DNA of 64,000 nucleotides, from the NCBI RefSeq assembly GCF_001949145.1, contig NW_019091536.1, forward strand, positions 808,060 through 872,059. The letters run 5' to 3'. The DNA is from Acanthaster planci (Eukaryota; Echinodermata; Asteroidea; Valvatida; Acanthasteridae). This document shows, piece by piece, positions 47,746-62,370 of this stretch (positions are counted from its first letter, which is position 1; the number at the start of each line of letters is the position of its first letter). A model generated the notes under the pieces. The model had not been told where the DNA came from, searched no databases, and saw only the letters and a list, made by a program, of their open reading frames with translations. Both the position numbers and the translations under genes were made by a program.

Positions 47746-47904
47746 AAGTAAAGCACCGGTACTTTCTTTATAATTGTGCACGAATGGTGTTGTTTGCGTA
47801 GAGAACAGCTGCTCTCTCCATTACGCTATCACACTTCGAATTCACTTTGGATTTCGTTATTAAACAATTGTTACCCACTTACATCTGCTACCATGTGTGC
47901 ACAT

Positions 47905-48114
47905 CACTGTAAAAAACGTTGGTCGAAACAGTGTTGGGCATTTGTTATTTGCCCAACCTTGGTTAACGCTACCGCATTTTTGGTCAATTATCCGTCACTG
48001 TTGGTCAAACATTGACCAAACATTGGGAAGAATTTGCCCAAAGGTTGCTAAGTTGACATTTTTACCAACATTTGGCAAAATATCAACCCCAAAATGACCA
48101 ATCTTTTTACAGTG
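47905..48114. mobile_element. MITE, 210 bp, TIR CACTGTAAAAA
   Basis: The left end CACTGTAAAAAACGTTGGTC and the reverse complement of the right end CACTGTAAAAAGATTGGTC form a terminal inverted repeat of about 20 bp. The interior repeats TTGGTCAA and TTTGCCCAA words. No coding capacity and no clear target duplication. Confidence 0.72.
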
Positions 48115-51100
48115 GCGTAGACATTATAATACATTAACGTTTGTAATGGCTCGCCAGCTGGCTAGAGAAACTTTCTGAAACTTATTCACGACTCTCCTAA
48201 TTTATAAGCTCCAGAAATAAATCAGGAAGTAAGATTTAATTTATGTGGACCAAATTTTTCCATTATTACTATACATCAAATTTGATCATAAATGTTCAAC
48301 TGTTTTGGTTTGTAATTTTCGTGCTCCGGAGTCTACGGTGTACTTATTTGAGATTCAGATTTACGGTTATTGTTGGAGGAGTTTTGTGAAACAAGAACCC
48401 AATTACAGCCATTTGAAGTTGGCGTAAGCTGAGATGTTTTGGTCAACGCATCGACAACATCTTCACCGAGATCTGTCACTCTGACTCGGCGGTGGTGTCA
48501 CTGTTCCACCCTCCACGCCACTTGGTAGCCGCGGCCGCTGGAATAAAAAATACCCCAAGGCCGAACGCGATCAAGTGCGATGTACAATGCAGATGCAGAC
48601 CAATTATGCATTCGGGGGAGACGGAGCGTGGTGCTCCCTTACAGGAACCAACATGGAGGAACTCGGCGTGGCCGTACTTCTGCAAAACAGATCTTTTGCC
48701 TGACCGGTGATGGAGTGATTATGCACGTTTATCTCGAAGCGTGTGGGATGTTTTTTTTTCCTTCTTCCTTCTCCTTCCCGACGTGTGCATGGTATCAAGC
48801 AGTGTTTTTACATGGTTTGAATTATGCACTGAAGAGGTGCACATTCTTAAATGTCTGCTTCTTCACTGGCTTGATTTCGGCTACCGTTTGGGATGGATCA
48901 AAGTCAAGGAGGGATGACGGCAACACCACTGAAACAAGAGATAATCACGAAGTCGCTCACAGATAAGTGAGTTTATGTAACTGCTTGGACAAAGTTGATT
49001 GAGTGTGAACTTTATATGGCACCTAGTCCATACAGCGCACGCAACACTGTCGTGCAACACCGTACAATGTCAAGGATAAGAAAAGAACACCTTTACAATT
49101 AAGCAGTCATTCTGGACAAAGCATTTGAAAAGAATGAAAAAAAAACAGCAAACACGGTGAACTGGAATGTTGTTACAAGAGAGAAGAATTACTTCCTTCT
49201 TTTGCCTTTTCCTGTTTTGTTTGTTTGTTGCGGTTGGCTTGGGCATGGGTCGGGGAACGACAGCACTCAGGGTCGGTGGTTTTCACAGTCGTCACCAAAT
49301 TGTTGTCTGACATGGGTTTAATACAAAATGGAACGTGGTTCTGTTATATACCAGGCTGAGAGGCGCCGCGGACTATATAGCCAGCAAAAAAGCATTGTAT
49401 TGGATAAGTTTTCCCTCTGGTTAACAGCACAGAAAAAGCAGTTGCTCATAAGGCCAATGTTGATCTGGTTTCATCTTCCGTGAAACCATGGAGCTGTGAA
49501 AAAGGAATAAAGACCATCTGAATGTACTTCTGTTTCCTACTGGATAGTAGATGCCAATTTATCACAACCTCTTTCCCGTAGCTAATTCTGGTTCATCAAT
49601 TCACATTACACGGGCGCCGAGAGACAAACAGTTTTCATGTGGTTTCCCCAAGGTCAGAAGAAAATGACCACCGGTTAAATTCGAACATCGTCCCTCAAAC
49701 GAATCACAAACCAGCCTCATCCAGCTTAGTTCCATAGGGACTCAATCCTGAATCAGGGTAGGCCGAGAGGAACGTCCGATATTTGACAGAACGGTGATGG
49801 ACGATTCCTCAGAAAATGATCGTGAAGTTGCAAATGAAGTTGTGATCAGGGCTGGATTAAGTGTCCTGCCGGCCCCAGTCACCAGTGCTCCGGTATAAGC
49901 CTGGGCCAGTATTCCTTGTGTTCGTGTTGATGATGAAGCTGGAGTAAGTAATGAACTTAAAGTATAACTTGACGGATTCTTCTGTAACAGTTAATGGAAT
50001 CCATTCTTTGCAAGTCCTGCATTTCGTCAGTCGTTCGATTCAGTGCTGGAGACGATATACATGTAGTCTGTATTTCTGACCGATGCTTAGATATTAGTGG
50101 AATTTAATAACAGTGTTTGATTTGATTAAAGGCGTTCAAATCACGCGGACATTGTCTCATAAAAAGGCGATGTGCTCCCTTTGAGGTAGTAATAAACTCG
50201 TTTCCAACTTGGCCCTGGTTTGACAAGTGTCGCAACCGTGCAAAATGACACCAGTCACACCATACATTCCATAGGAATTGGAATATAGCAGCCAAGTCCT
50301 TCCCTTTCTCTTTTTACCTGTGAAAGTGTCCGTTTTTGCAGTTGTCAAACTTGAATTTTGAGAGTGTTTTTCAAGCTCATACTCAGGGTGGTAAAGCGAG
50401 GGCACGACTTTGCCTTCAACAGTGGGCAGGGTTGAACAGCCAGGCCGACACACTAGTTGATTTTCACTGTTCGATCCTATCTTTTTGGGAACGAGGAAAT
50501 AATTGCCATTTTCGGACGCTGTCTTTGCTATGTAGGTTCCGAAGAAGCGTTTGGATTTTGTTTTTTTTGGGGGGGGGCCTTCAGCTCGTAGATTTCTCAC
50601 ATTCATTTTCCTCGCCCCAATATGAAAACTTTTTCCTTTTCGTGTGATTTTTAAATGCTTTTATTATTGGAATAGTAATGTACGAGAAATTCCACATGAA
50701 AGGAACATCGCAACTCTTGGAGCTACTAATGATTAGTCACCATCAACCGCGGAGCCACAGATTAACAGGCTTGCGCTTTTTCTGTCCACAACTAAATTGA
50801 CTGAAATTTGTAGTTGATATTTAAACAACCGACCTTCCTTTTTTCTTTTTTGTCTTGGGGTAATTTAATTTGAAGTGCAAGCCCCCCCCCCAAAAAAAAC
50901 CGAGGACCTGAGCTTGACACAGATTGCATTCAAGCCTTCCGCAGAATGGACTCGAAAGGGGGGGGGGGTTGTGAGAGCTATGCCGGGATTGTCCGCACTC
51001 TTTGTGATAGTGATGGGTCGACTACACATGCATTGTTTTTCAGCTATCACATAAGGGACCCAAATCTTTCAAATTGTTTCAGCTGCAAAGTCCATGCACG

Positions 51101-51335
51101 TAAGCCTAAGAGCGCTGCAGAAGAAAACACAATTATAATTGTATTGGCTTTTTTAACTGTATGTTTTCGAACGTTTCTCCCGTTCGTATAGTATTTTGAA
51201 ATTTTGTTGGTTTTGTCTGGACACATAGCCGCTCTCTTCCTCCAAATACGGAGAATGCATAGGCCCTACCCCTTTTCTCAAGAAAAAAACAAAAAGTGTG
51301 AGTACCGTGTTAATCTTTTTTCTTCTTCCCGACAG
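48115..51335. other. Intron 1 of the secreted-protein gene, remainder
   Basis: No repeat or gene supported beyond the SINEs and MITE nearer the donor. Several G runs (50570, 50882, 50960) occur. A 33-codon frame from 49799 lacks splice or family support. Confidence 0.5.
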
Positions 51336-51377
51336 TGGCTTTTGCAAAGGACAGCGGAGAACCACATTTTGTAAACG
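51336..51377 (+). CDS. 42-nt second exon of the secreted/membrane protein gene
   Basis: A very good acceptor (CTTTTTTCTTCTTCCCGACAG|TG) and donor (AACG|GTAAGT) flank 42 nt that are phase 1 on both sides, so the exon can be skipped without shifting frame. It reads V-AFAKDSGEPHFVN plus a split glycine. It supplies the signal-peptidase motif AFA|K and the first residues of the mature protein. It lies 4.1 kb downstream of the signal-peptide exon. No paralogue was recognised. Confidence 0.68.
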
Positions 51378-54088
51378 GTAAGTTTATTTCTTTCACATTG
51401 GATTTTTAATTTGCCTCCAGCTCCAAGAGATTTTATCGAATAATGCCGAGAATGGTCTTTGCAAGATGGTAATGTCCCTTTCACACTCTGGCAACGACCA
51501 GGAAGACTCGGCTACGTCGTAAAATTTCATTAAACCTTTACTAGGACGGGATGAAACGAGGAAAATTGGGCGGAAAAATTGTTCGTTCAAGACCGTAGAG
51601 TAGGTTGTCAAGTTGCTGGCACGTGTGTGAAGTTGGCATTACTTTCTCGGCACGATTAAACTGAATGTGAGTCCCGACTCCACTAAGATGCAATCGGACC
51701 GTTTGACGATGTAAAAGACTTCGATACGATCGAACTACGACATTATCAGGGTATACGATAGTAATACGTTGTTTCTGTTTGTACAACGTGTGGGGTATGC
51801 CTGTAATAAGCTGTCGTCACGTTTGCGAGCATTTCCTTCATATATTGACTGAAACACTGCAACCCCATCAATTCTCCGGTGGGAACGCCATCAAATTCTT
51901 CCTAATTAAGCTGCGCTTGTGCCACGGCTATAAAGATCTACGTTGCTAATACGCCAAGATTACGCGTATGCCGTCTTTACTGGGTTGTTAATACGCTGTC
52001 ACTGCCACTTGAGGCCACTAGGCCTACAACCCTGCTACCTAACTTCAGAGCATGCTCCCAAATTTTTCCCTACCTCCCCGTCCTTAAAGACCCTACCACC
52101 TTGCTGTCAGTCCCCATTCATTTCTTACTACGATGTATAAGATCTCACCACGACTGGCCACGCTCTCCCGATTTCTTAGGACGTAGCACGATAGTGTTTG
52201 AGTTTGACGGGCACAGCAACTCTGTAGAGACCCCAAATTAGTTCTTTTAGACCGAACTATACCTCCTGTTTTACAAATCATTCCAATCAATTAATCAATA
52301 TGCAAATATCCTCCATGAGCCAGTGCAGAATAACTGATCAATAACTTTTTTTCTGGTAGGACAACCGGAATTGTGCATCAGTTGTCTTTAAAACCGCCCC
52401 GACGAGACCCCCCATAATTACAATTTACGTTCGCCAGTGAAACATGGCCCGCAGCGTTAAAGGAAGCAAAGATGATTAATCTCGAACCAGGTTGGAGAAG
52501 TCAGAGGTGTGTTGTAATTTTCCGAAAGGAGCCAAAGAAATCGGGGCCGAGTTTTTCTCAACGAGGCGTGACTCGGTTATCACGACTGCTCTTGCTAAAT
52601 CAAAGCAAATTAACTCATCACGCCAGCCGAGCGTGGTCGTCGGAATTAAACGCCGTCAAGTTCAAAGGAAAAGACACCACCAAACTTTTCGAGTTCACGA
52701 GGCAATCTGCCTGAAGACCCCAAATATATTATCCTTGAGGCGTTGGCTATAATCTGTTGTTTCATTTGTCCACTGATCTTCCAGAGAAAAGTTACGGTTT
52801 ATTAAACACTGCGACAAATCGGGGACTGGAAATGGCCGCAATAGGAGCTGTTAATTTTAGGCGGATGAAAGTGACTGTATGCCTGCATATTATTGCTTGG
52901 GATTCTTCAAAGCAAAACAAGCCTGAAATTTCATGCGCATATTTCCTTATGAGCGGCATTCTCAACCAAAAACAACATGAATTTTATTACTGGGTCATAA
53001 ATTTGCCATTGCGTGTACAAGCTTCGTTTACCAGTGTGACTGGTACGGCGGACTGAGTCACTGATCCCTTCATGAAGACTTGATTGATAAACCCATAAAC
53101 ACGTGGGTCCAGTTTTAATCAGTGGAGGAATTAAATCCTTCAAAACATGTCTTGTGCGCCATGTTGGAATGAAGCAATAAAGAGAAAGACAAACGAATTT
53201 GGTCGTGGAAATTGATCTGAGTAAACGCATACACGTGTTATACCAAAAGTGAACCAATCTGATTTCACTGTAGGTGGGCACCAATCAGTGGCCGTTGGAA
53301 TATGTGCCAAGCAAACCACCACGCCAAGGTCATGCGCTGTACTGTGACCGATAATTAACGACGGGCATCACGAATTATTCACGCAAATTACATCAAGGGC
53401 CCCTTTAAGCGCGAGAGAGTGAGAAACCTGCCGTCCATCTTCAGTCTTGTTTACGATGCCGTCAGGACAGCGAGCTTAGAGACACCTATTGCTCGACGGG
53501 TTCAACCCCGGCAACCTCCTTCCCCCTTCTCCCCCTTTTATTAATTTAGCCAGCCGCCTATGAATAACGGACTTTTCATATCTGATCTGTTTCACCACTC
53601 GCTCGTCGTCGTCGTCCGGGCACCTCCAGATCATTAACAGGCCCAATCGGATCGGGGCATTGACGGGTCACTGATTTCTACTCTCTCCTCCGTCTCAATC
53701 CGTCCCGTCATCCAAGTTCAAATTGCATTAGAGAGACGTATGTATATAAAGGCCTATAGTGTACGCGTATTATACACAAGCCCATTACCGAGATTCTATC
53801 TTATTTGTCTGGTGAGGCCACATGGAGCTAGGACCCCTACCAACAGGACCTTTGGCTGTACAGTTGAGCTTGCTTTCGCTCACTCGGCAGCAAAGGTGGA
53901 ACCAGAACCCCTCTTTGGGAAGGGTCAACATTCTTCGAGCAGGAAACATTTGGGAATTTCTTCATTTAACGTTGTATGGGCTGCGTGTTCTCGGAGTGAG
54001 GCTAAATTTGGAGGCTTTTCTCTTGTTTGGGGGGGGGGAATGAAGGAAAATAACAGAGTCCCCAAATTGCTTCCCTTTGTGGTGTAAA

Positions 54089-54111
54089 CCCACCCCCGTT
54101 TTGGGGGTGGG
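54089..54111. repeat. Small perfect G/C hairpin
   Basis: CCCACCCCC, GTTTT, GGGGGTGGG: a perfect 9-bp inverted repeat followed by further G runs. The G-rich strand (54103-54118) could also form a G-quadruplex. Confidence 0.6.
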
Positions 54112-57100
54112 GTGGGGTGTATGACTCCCTTAGATCTGCAAATACTCTGCGATTTCAGCGCACACCGTAATAAGAAAATGCACAGGTTGGCTCCAAGAAC
54201 ACTAACAATGTAATTTATATTACTTATGATGGAAGGGGGCCATACTAAGAAATGGTGGTCTCGTGTGCATGGGAAAAATAACGATTATAAAGTTTTTTAC
54301 AGAGCACTAAAAATTCCACTTAAATTAGAAACTAATAGCAAAAATGATTTAATGGGATTTTCTGCAGAAAAAAATGAACAAAGCCAGAAAACCTGAGAGA
54401 AAATGATCATCAAAGTCACACCCCTGTATACGCTCAATGGCCCGCTCACAAGCCTCTTGCCGCCGAGACCATTTGTGCACATGCGTGCAAAATTATGAAT
54501 TTATTATTGAAGAGGTCTATGAAGGAGAGCCCCCCCCAAAAAAATTCCAATGAAATTTTTTCCCTAACTGTCTTTTTGAAATTACAATCTGAACTTGTTT
54601 AAAAATCAACCCCCTTTTAAAAATTTTATGTCTCCACATTTTTCTTTCAAAAATTGGTTTCACGATCCATCTTATGTAACGCACTGGAGTCAATTGCATT
54701 GTTTCCAGTTATCTCATTACAATACCGAAGATCTGATTTAATTTTCAAAGATAATTAATGCACTCACTATGGACAGCATCCTTATTTAACTTTTCGTGGA
54801 AAGCGTGACTTGCGGTCGGGTGTCCTAAAAATGCGCACGGGTATTTTAATGATTCAAAACGATATTTAATTGCTGCACTCGCAATATCTGTGTTTAGCTA
54901 GGCGGAGGGTGATGTGATCCGTGTTGGGGAAGGGTTGCTATACCACCTCGATGAGGCTGCATATTAGTTAAGTCAAGTGGCTTATCCATAATGCAACGCC
55001 TCTTGCAAGATTGAATTCGTAGAGTCGCTAATGAACGAATGAGCCCCGTGAGGAAATGTATGGAATACATTAATTGTCGGGGTCTACGGAGGCAGGATGG
55101 TCAACGGCCGTCCCAGTTAATGGCCGATGATGGCCGCCTCGGCGGTCAAGCTTTCGCTACAGGCCTGTCTTTCGCTAAAGTCACTGTGATGCTCTTACCT
55201 AAGGATTTAGAAAAGAGCAACCTTCAAAGTACATGTGTTGAAAACCACCCAGGTAATGTAAAAACACTGAATTATCAAAAAAATGACAATGATGATATCT
55301 TCCCTTTAATTCCGCAGAACGTGAGTAAGCAATTTAGGACAAAGCTGCCGCTAAAATATTCATTTGAATTTACTCCAAACCGCAGTGTGGCAACCGGTGG
55401 AAATGGCGCTCTACATTAATCAATGGGTCTACAGTTGCTAAAGTTACAACCATTATACACGTAGTTCGAAAATGGTAACAATTCTCGGTTGTTCATTCCC
55501 TACTGGCCGCTAATAGGTTTTTGCTGACATTCATGCATGACCAAACGCAAAATTCGTATCGAAATAGTTCTTGACTGTGTTTAGCCGCATTAAATATGAA
55601 TAATTTTTCAACTCATCTGAATTCTTTTTGTGCATTTAACATAACTTTTAGTCGTTTTCATGCGTTAATTCTGTTTAAAATGTTCAGATGTGCTGTACAA
55701 TACAGGTATAAGGAATATGAAAGATATTATTATGAAGAAAATTTCTCATATTTTTAGAAAAAGAAATGGAATGCATGCATAATTTTGACAAACGCAAACA
55801 TTCGTGGAGGTAACCGAAAGATCCCCTACACAAGCAAAATCCGATTACCTTGCTAGTATGGTCGTACCAAAACCGTTTGGACAGCACAACTAAAGTTTCC
55901 ACAAGGTGTGCAAAATTGACCTATGCGAAAAGCAGCCACCTCGACGCAAATTCGATTTAGTCGAAACCAAGACGGGCAAATTATACACACTTACAATCGG
56001 AACTCCGGCGGGCGAACGGATCGATCGGTGGAGACAGCGTGATGGGCCACAGCGCGAATTATGTCTGAATCACCATGCTGTATACTTAGTCAATTCTTTG
56101 CTATATGGCAAAACTAGGGTCGCTGGGGCCCGCTTTTCATGAATGAAACTGTGATATCCTGACAAGTCTCGGTGATTGAGAGCCAAAGATACTGCGCGGC
56201 ATAAAAGACCAAGAAGTCATTACAATGTGGTGTTTCTATCATAAGATGTCAATTATGTCAACTTGGCAAAGAATACTCCGTCTCTGTACCCCAAACGTAA
56301 ACTTACATGCCAGCCTGTTACTTCTGGACGTATGAAGATTTCAGACAGAAATTGGTGGTTTGGGTTTCAAAAAGGGTTATCTACATTGTACCTCGTAATG
56401 TTTACATAGTTACAGCATGTACCGGCGTTTTGACTACCGGTACTTTGGTACAGTTCTTGAGCTTGGTTGCACTGCATAAATGAAATTGGCTCCGTAGGAA
56501 CCATCTCCTCTAGGAATAATGACGTCATATGTGTTGTCTCCGTTCCAGATCGCGTTTTAAAGTCGGAAAATCCCAATTTCAATGAGGCTTCCCATTACAA
56601 CTGATAGGGTTTTTGAAGTCGATCCTTGGTCTTTGCTATAGCGCGGTGTGGCGCTTATTTCTCTTCGTTTTCGCAATCCGCTGGATTTGCGCAGTGGCCA
56701 GTTTTTTCTTCCATAGTCGGGATCGGATGGTGGCGAGGGTGGTTTGCAAATTGAAAGCCGAAGGTTATGATACAGTTTTCCATTTGTCTCGAGTAATGAG
56801 CAGGAGGCATCGTCCTCGGGCTGGGGGCAGGGGAGGTTTCAGTCCTCCCCCCCCCATCGATTGCCATCGGTGTCTCCTTTTAATCCATGGCATGGCCCAA
56901 CAGGAAAAGAGATGTTAATATAGAAAGCAACGTAGGTATGGACTCTCTGAGGAGGCCACATTTCAAAATTTCATTGTATATATTTGCGTTTCTTATGGCA
57001 CCAGGGTTACAGGGAGAACTGTCAAGTGGTTATAACGTTACCTGACCAAACTTTCAAGCATTTTAACCACATTTGACACAGTAAATATTTATGAATACCT

Positions 57101-60100
57101 CTTAAAGAAAATTTACTTGTTGTGGAAAACAACTATACAGGGAAACTGTCAGGGTATATATTTTACACAGGTACGAGTCTCCTGATTTGGCACACCTTGA
57201 CTCTTTCAATCACGGACAACATTCAGAGGCCGACAGAAAATACTCACTCAGTACACATGAGAATCTTGATTTTTGGCTGAGAACCTAACTTTGTCAAAGA
57301 AAATCATCAAACGGCACACACGGGAGAATTGTCTGACTGGAGCCACTGAACTGGAAATTTAGGGATTTCAGTGTCCATAGCCCGAAACAATGATATGTTC
57401 ATGTCACGCACTTTTGCAAGAAGGGTTTTCAACAGGTACGCACAAACGGTATATGCAGGATAGATCTTTGTCTGGCCTCATTTCGACTGCAAATCGATTG
57501 CGCGCGGGGGGATTACGTACTGTTGTTCTTGAGGGTAAATCGTCTTGGTCTCGATCTGCGTTTACATCTCGCCCTTTGATCGTATCCCGAGTGTACGCTG
57601 CCTACGACCAAGACAAATTCTGGGATTTGCAGCCTGCTGGAAGGTTCATTTGATATGCCGTCTAGCCCTCCATCGGCAGATGGTAGAATGCTCAACAGCC
57701 GCCAAATATCATTTCATTTTTTCATGTGACGAAAGTTTTCTGCTAGAGCTTTGAAAAGACTTTCCAATGCTGTCGTTCATGATGTGAGAGGCAGCAGAGC
57801 AACGCACCAAGACGGCATGCCCGGGAGTTCAAATTCGACACTACAAGCTAAAATTATTGCTTAACAACTTTTTTGAAGTAAGGGAAGAAAGGACTACACA
57901 GCACATTATTTAAGGGCAAGACTTTATAGTCCTCAGTAGAACTGTCTCCCACCCAGCTTTCAAATAATGCAACTGAACCGGAAGTACCTCAGAATTGTTC
58001 TTGAAACAATCTACAAGGAAACTAACAGCTACCCAAACATGTCAGTCATCATCCGAAACAGTTCGAATGTTTCATCGGGCACCACGTCCAGTTGTAAATT
58101 GTGGCTGAATGACGCGCCCTTTCATGTCAGGATTGACAGCGCAAGCTGTGTATGCATTGATAAGGTCATGGTGCATGCATGGGCGCATTTTTGGCGCACG
58201 GTGAACTATCGTCGAGAGAACATTGATTTGAAAATATTGCACTGCTCAGGTTTTTTCATGTGTCATTTTAGATTTTAAAAAATGCCCCTCTAGACCCACA
58301 ACCTGGATTTGCCACTGGTACCAGATTGTCACTGTAATATTTGTAAATACAAAGTATACTGAAATAAGAATGTGTTTGAAGTAGTGTAGGTTTACAGGTA
58401 CATTACGAATCACAGTTGGGCCGAAAATATCTCGCAATTAACTGACACAGTTTTGATGTAGGATAGTTTGACCAAGGAGCATAAGAAAGTGTAAATAGTG
58501 AGGCACCTGTTCTGACCTCCCGGGCAGGCCGTTTTAAATAAATCTTGTCGGGCTTGTCTTGTGTGACTCTGTGACCATCATGCCTGCGATACACGCTGAC
58601 TCTCAATAAGAATAGTTTGCAAGGTTTGCTGCATTATCTCTTAAAAATCATTGCTTTGCGACTGTTTCGACGCTGTTCTTCAGTCTGATCCACTCTTGAG
58701 TTTAGGTATGTCATAGGCCTATAGCCGTGGTCGGAAGCCTGTCATCATTACATTACGACTGACTTCCAGGGTATGTGGATTCATCCCGACGAAGCGAAAG
58801 TTTTTACAATACTTTTTTCATATTTTTCCTCGACGGAGGTAAATACAACATTAAACTTCCTTCACATTTTCCTTATATGCGGAATTATCCAACTGCTATA
58901 GGTTTAGAATAAGTATATGTCTTTGGATGACGCGTTTACAGATAACCCAGGCTCCGCACTCCTGTCGTAAACATCCCCACTGAAATTGTCTAACCGAGAC
59001 TTACCACTTAAGCTAGATTCTCTGACGTTTCAGAGATTGCTCACCATAACGGTCGGAATCTGTGGATCTGGGAACCAGACTTGCAATCTTGATGCATTCC
59101 GCGTACTGAACGAATTGATACTCTGGACGTTAGTTGACGAATATGTCGTCCAACCTGGGCTATGAGCCTCGAGCTGGACCAAGGGAGGGCGCTATTTTCC
59201 TAGCAACGGAGGCTCCTTTGGTCGGAACTGAACCTCGCTGGTTCACGAACGACTAGGAAATGCACACGTCACGGTCAACTTATTGAGCATTTCCCACCGA
59301 AGGGGCTCTTTTCCACCAAAGAGGGAGTGCTTCTTCTCGAGGCGGATGATGGCATTGCATAATTTGCCCTCATAGCTCGTACCACAATATTTATGTTGTA
59401 AATCAGATCTCAATTTCTCAAACCAAAAGGTAGCAAGAAGACCTCTCGAGTGCCCATGAAGGCATAGTACAAACAAAAGATTTTTGATGCCCTACGACTG
59501 TAAACAGCGAAATTCTAAGAAACCATCCGTGTATAGGGCAAAACGTTCGGTGAATGTTCAGTGGCAAAGATTAGATAATCCTGGGGCGAGAGAATACAAA
59601 TCCGTTAAATTTGCCTGTTATCAAACTCATCAAGGACTTACGTTCCTCGCATTCTGATCCTCTTGTTTACAAGGGGGCGCAGCCCCTGAATGTAATTGAC
59701 ATTTTCAGATATCCTCAGCAGAACCTGGACTGTCTCGTTAAAATACTTGAGCCACCATCTAGCGACCTGGCTCGTGATGTCCGCGCGAATAACGCGGCAA
59801 TCAATCACGAGCTTTTTTGGAAGGGTGGCGGGCCCTCCAATCTGAAACATCTCAAGTGTCGTCCAAAGCTTGGCCAGACTCCCGTGTGAGATGTGATGTG
59901 ATCCTGTTGAACAAAATTAGGGTGGATAACGCAGAAGATGATGCACGAAAGTTTGCAGCGCTCCTGTTAAAGGCGGCACATTGTTTTGAGTGCCTGTAGT
60001 GGGGCCCTAATGCACGATTATTTGTCTTCTGAGAAATTCTGTCACAATTCCGAGTTGATGTTGAATCGATCTGACCGTATTAATGGATCTGTAACATCGC

Positions 60101-61070
60101 CAACGAACACAGCTTGACCTCTTTTGGATCTTTAGCCTACTTTATTTGATCGATACCAAGGTAGACCGGAACCCCGAAGTAGTAAAGGAACGGAGAATGC
60201 AATAAATGTGTGGTCTCAAAGACCCTTTTATCCAGTCTCTGGCGGTAACTTGATATAAAAATCTGTCAGCCAAAAATGTGTCGAGGTAATATGCCAAGGT
60301 TTTCATAGCTTCTCTATTGATCATGCATGCGCGTTACTGCCATTTCGATTGTTTGTCAGTACGACAGTATGTTGTACATAACGACAGATTCATAACCATG
60401 ACACATGAATATGTGATCTAATTAAAGGGATCATTTTCATTCCCACGTAGTGAACTGGCAAAAAACACTGTAAAAATTTACATCCGTTTGAAGTTTGCAG
60501 TTGTATAAGTGCCACGTTAGCCACACTCAAATCTCTCATTCCCAAGGCTTGTTACCACTGAATTCAACAAGTTCGCCTCCGCGGGAGTGCCAGCCATTTT
60601 AGGCGGTATTCTCTGTCATTGGTTTGATATATTCAAACTTTGAAGTAGTGTATAGCATAAAATGTGATGTAGTCGTGTATACTTTATCTCCAGCAAAGTT
60701 CCTGATTAACCCCTAGCTAGCGGACACACCTGTACCAAAATCTCAAGCCCTTTTCACAGGTTCTTGACAGTCCCACAACATTGCGATTTTCTTTTCTAGT
60801 TCTCAAGATATTATACACGCTTTGTATTATTTTTGTCTCAACATAGATGCGTCAACACTACGTATTTGTCTAGTTAAGTAATGATGTACTTGCACCGTTT
60901 TGTTACCTTGTATCCGCACTCATTGAAGAGAAAACATCAAAAAACAAGAATACCAGACAATTTGGTAATTCTAATTAGGATTATGTTTTATAAAATCGTT
61001 TTAATTTAAGGTGTATTTCCTCTCGAACAAAAAAATTACATGTTACTCCATAAGCAAATGTGGAATTATT

Positions 61071-61094
61071 TGGTCGAACTCCGAAGTTCGACCA
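61071..61094. repeat. Perfect 10-bp palindrome TGGTCGAACT
   Basis: TGGTCGAACT, CCGA, AGTTCGACCA: perfect 10-bp arms around a 4-nt centre. It may be the end of a foldback element or a dimeric binding site; nothing around it decides. Confidence 0.55.
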
Positions 61095-62370
61095 TATCCT
61101 TGGGCGGTCGCATCCCAGCCTCAGAGCCATTAGGCTAATGAAGTATCACGATAAGCATGTCAGGCACTGGTGCAACTACTGGAAAACAGGTACCTCACCT
61201 GGAGGCCAGACTGTATCGACTGACACGGAGCTTTCGGATGGGAGGGGTTTGGCTAGGGGGCAGATAAGGTGATGTTGGAAAACAAGAGTGCGGTCGATTA
61301 GTCTAACTCACTTATTGCCTCGTCGCTGGTGAAGTGGGCGGGTAAAAAAAGCAATGTATCGGATTTAGCCTACGTTTGTGAGAATTCAGTTCGCCGAACG
61401 AACTTCCCAAAATACTTTTTAGCCCTGAACCGAACGGGCGGAGTCATCAGAGGATGAACAAACGCTGCTCACAGCACGACAAAGTTACGAGAAAAAAAAT
61501 CTGTCGTCATAAGACATTTGGGCCGAGCGAAATTTGAATTGCACTGTGCAGACTGTCCAATGATTAAAAGCGCCGTGGATTTTCATTCCCGATGTTTGCA
61601 CTAGTAATGAAACTGTGGATTGTGAAAATGTTCAGTTGTTGACTTCAGTAGAATTAACAGAAAAGCTGCAAAATCACGGGTTAGATATCTGCAAGCTTGC
61701 GTTCACAATCGCACAAATGCATTTTTTCACAGAAATACCACAGGGTAGGACCGGCTCTGATATTCGACAGATTGCAAATTTTGGACCACGTGCTAGACAA
61801 CAATAATTGCGCATGCTTTGGTGCAACGAACGAAGAGATTAGTAGACATGCAGATGTACACCTTACCCGTCATGTCATGATATTTGGCCGGCCCTTGAAG
61901 GGGCTCTGGGACACCTACGTAATCCACTATTTAAATTCCTGCATTTCTCAAAGCAAGGCAGACGTTCACTTACGTTGTCTAAGTGTGAAAAGATCATTGC
62001 GGCAAAAATGCAGTTTTTGCAAACACTCATTAATATGCCCTTACTCTGAGCATGAAAGAAATATTTTATAGAGACAGGCTACGTTTCGTTTACTTCTATT
62101 TATAAAACCCAGTTTGGGTGCTACAGTGTTTAAATTTCAAGCAATTTCCGCACAAGTTTCCGTTTAAAACATGTTTCAATAACGACCTTTTCAGTCTGTC
62201 GTAGGCCACTTGGGAGTAAGATAAAATCGGACCATTTTTGGTTGGGTGAGGAAATGGCTCTGTGAATGTTTGAGTCCATCAGTATGGATACAATAATCAA
62301 AAAAACTTGTCCAAATTTTGATTAACATTTGAACTCGATTGAATTGATCGACTTCCCTTCAATTTCTCAG

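Larger units (their letters stand above)
51378..62370. other. Long putative intron of the secreted-protein gene
   Basis: Higher CpG than the first half of the window in places (for example 53.4-53.7 kb and 59.0-59.4 kb) but no exon that fits phase 1 on both sides with a recognisable product. Open frames at 52757-53056, 53740-54087, 55039-55419 and 59611-59889 look like chance. Small hairpins at 54089 and 61071 are listed separately. Confidence 0.5.

Noticed and set aside
52757-53056. A 99-codon frame after a good acceptor, phase compatible with the secreted-protein gene
   Set aside because: No donor before its stop gives a sensible exon, and the sequence resembles no extracellular domain.
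59611-59889. A 92-codon plus-strand frame ending near LFWKGGGPSN
   Set aside because: No splice context or recognised family; not strong enough to list.
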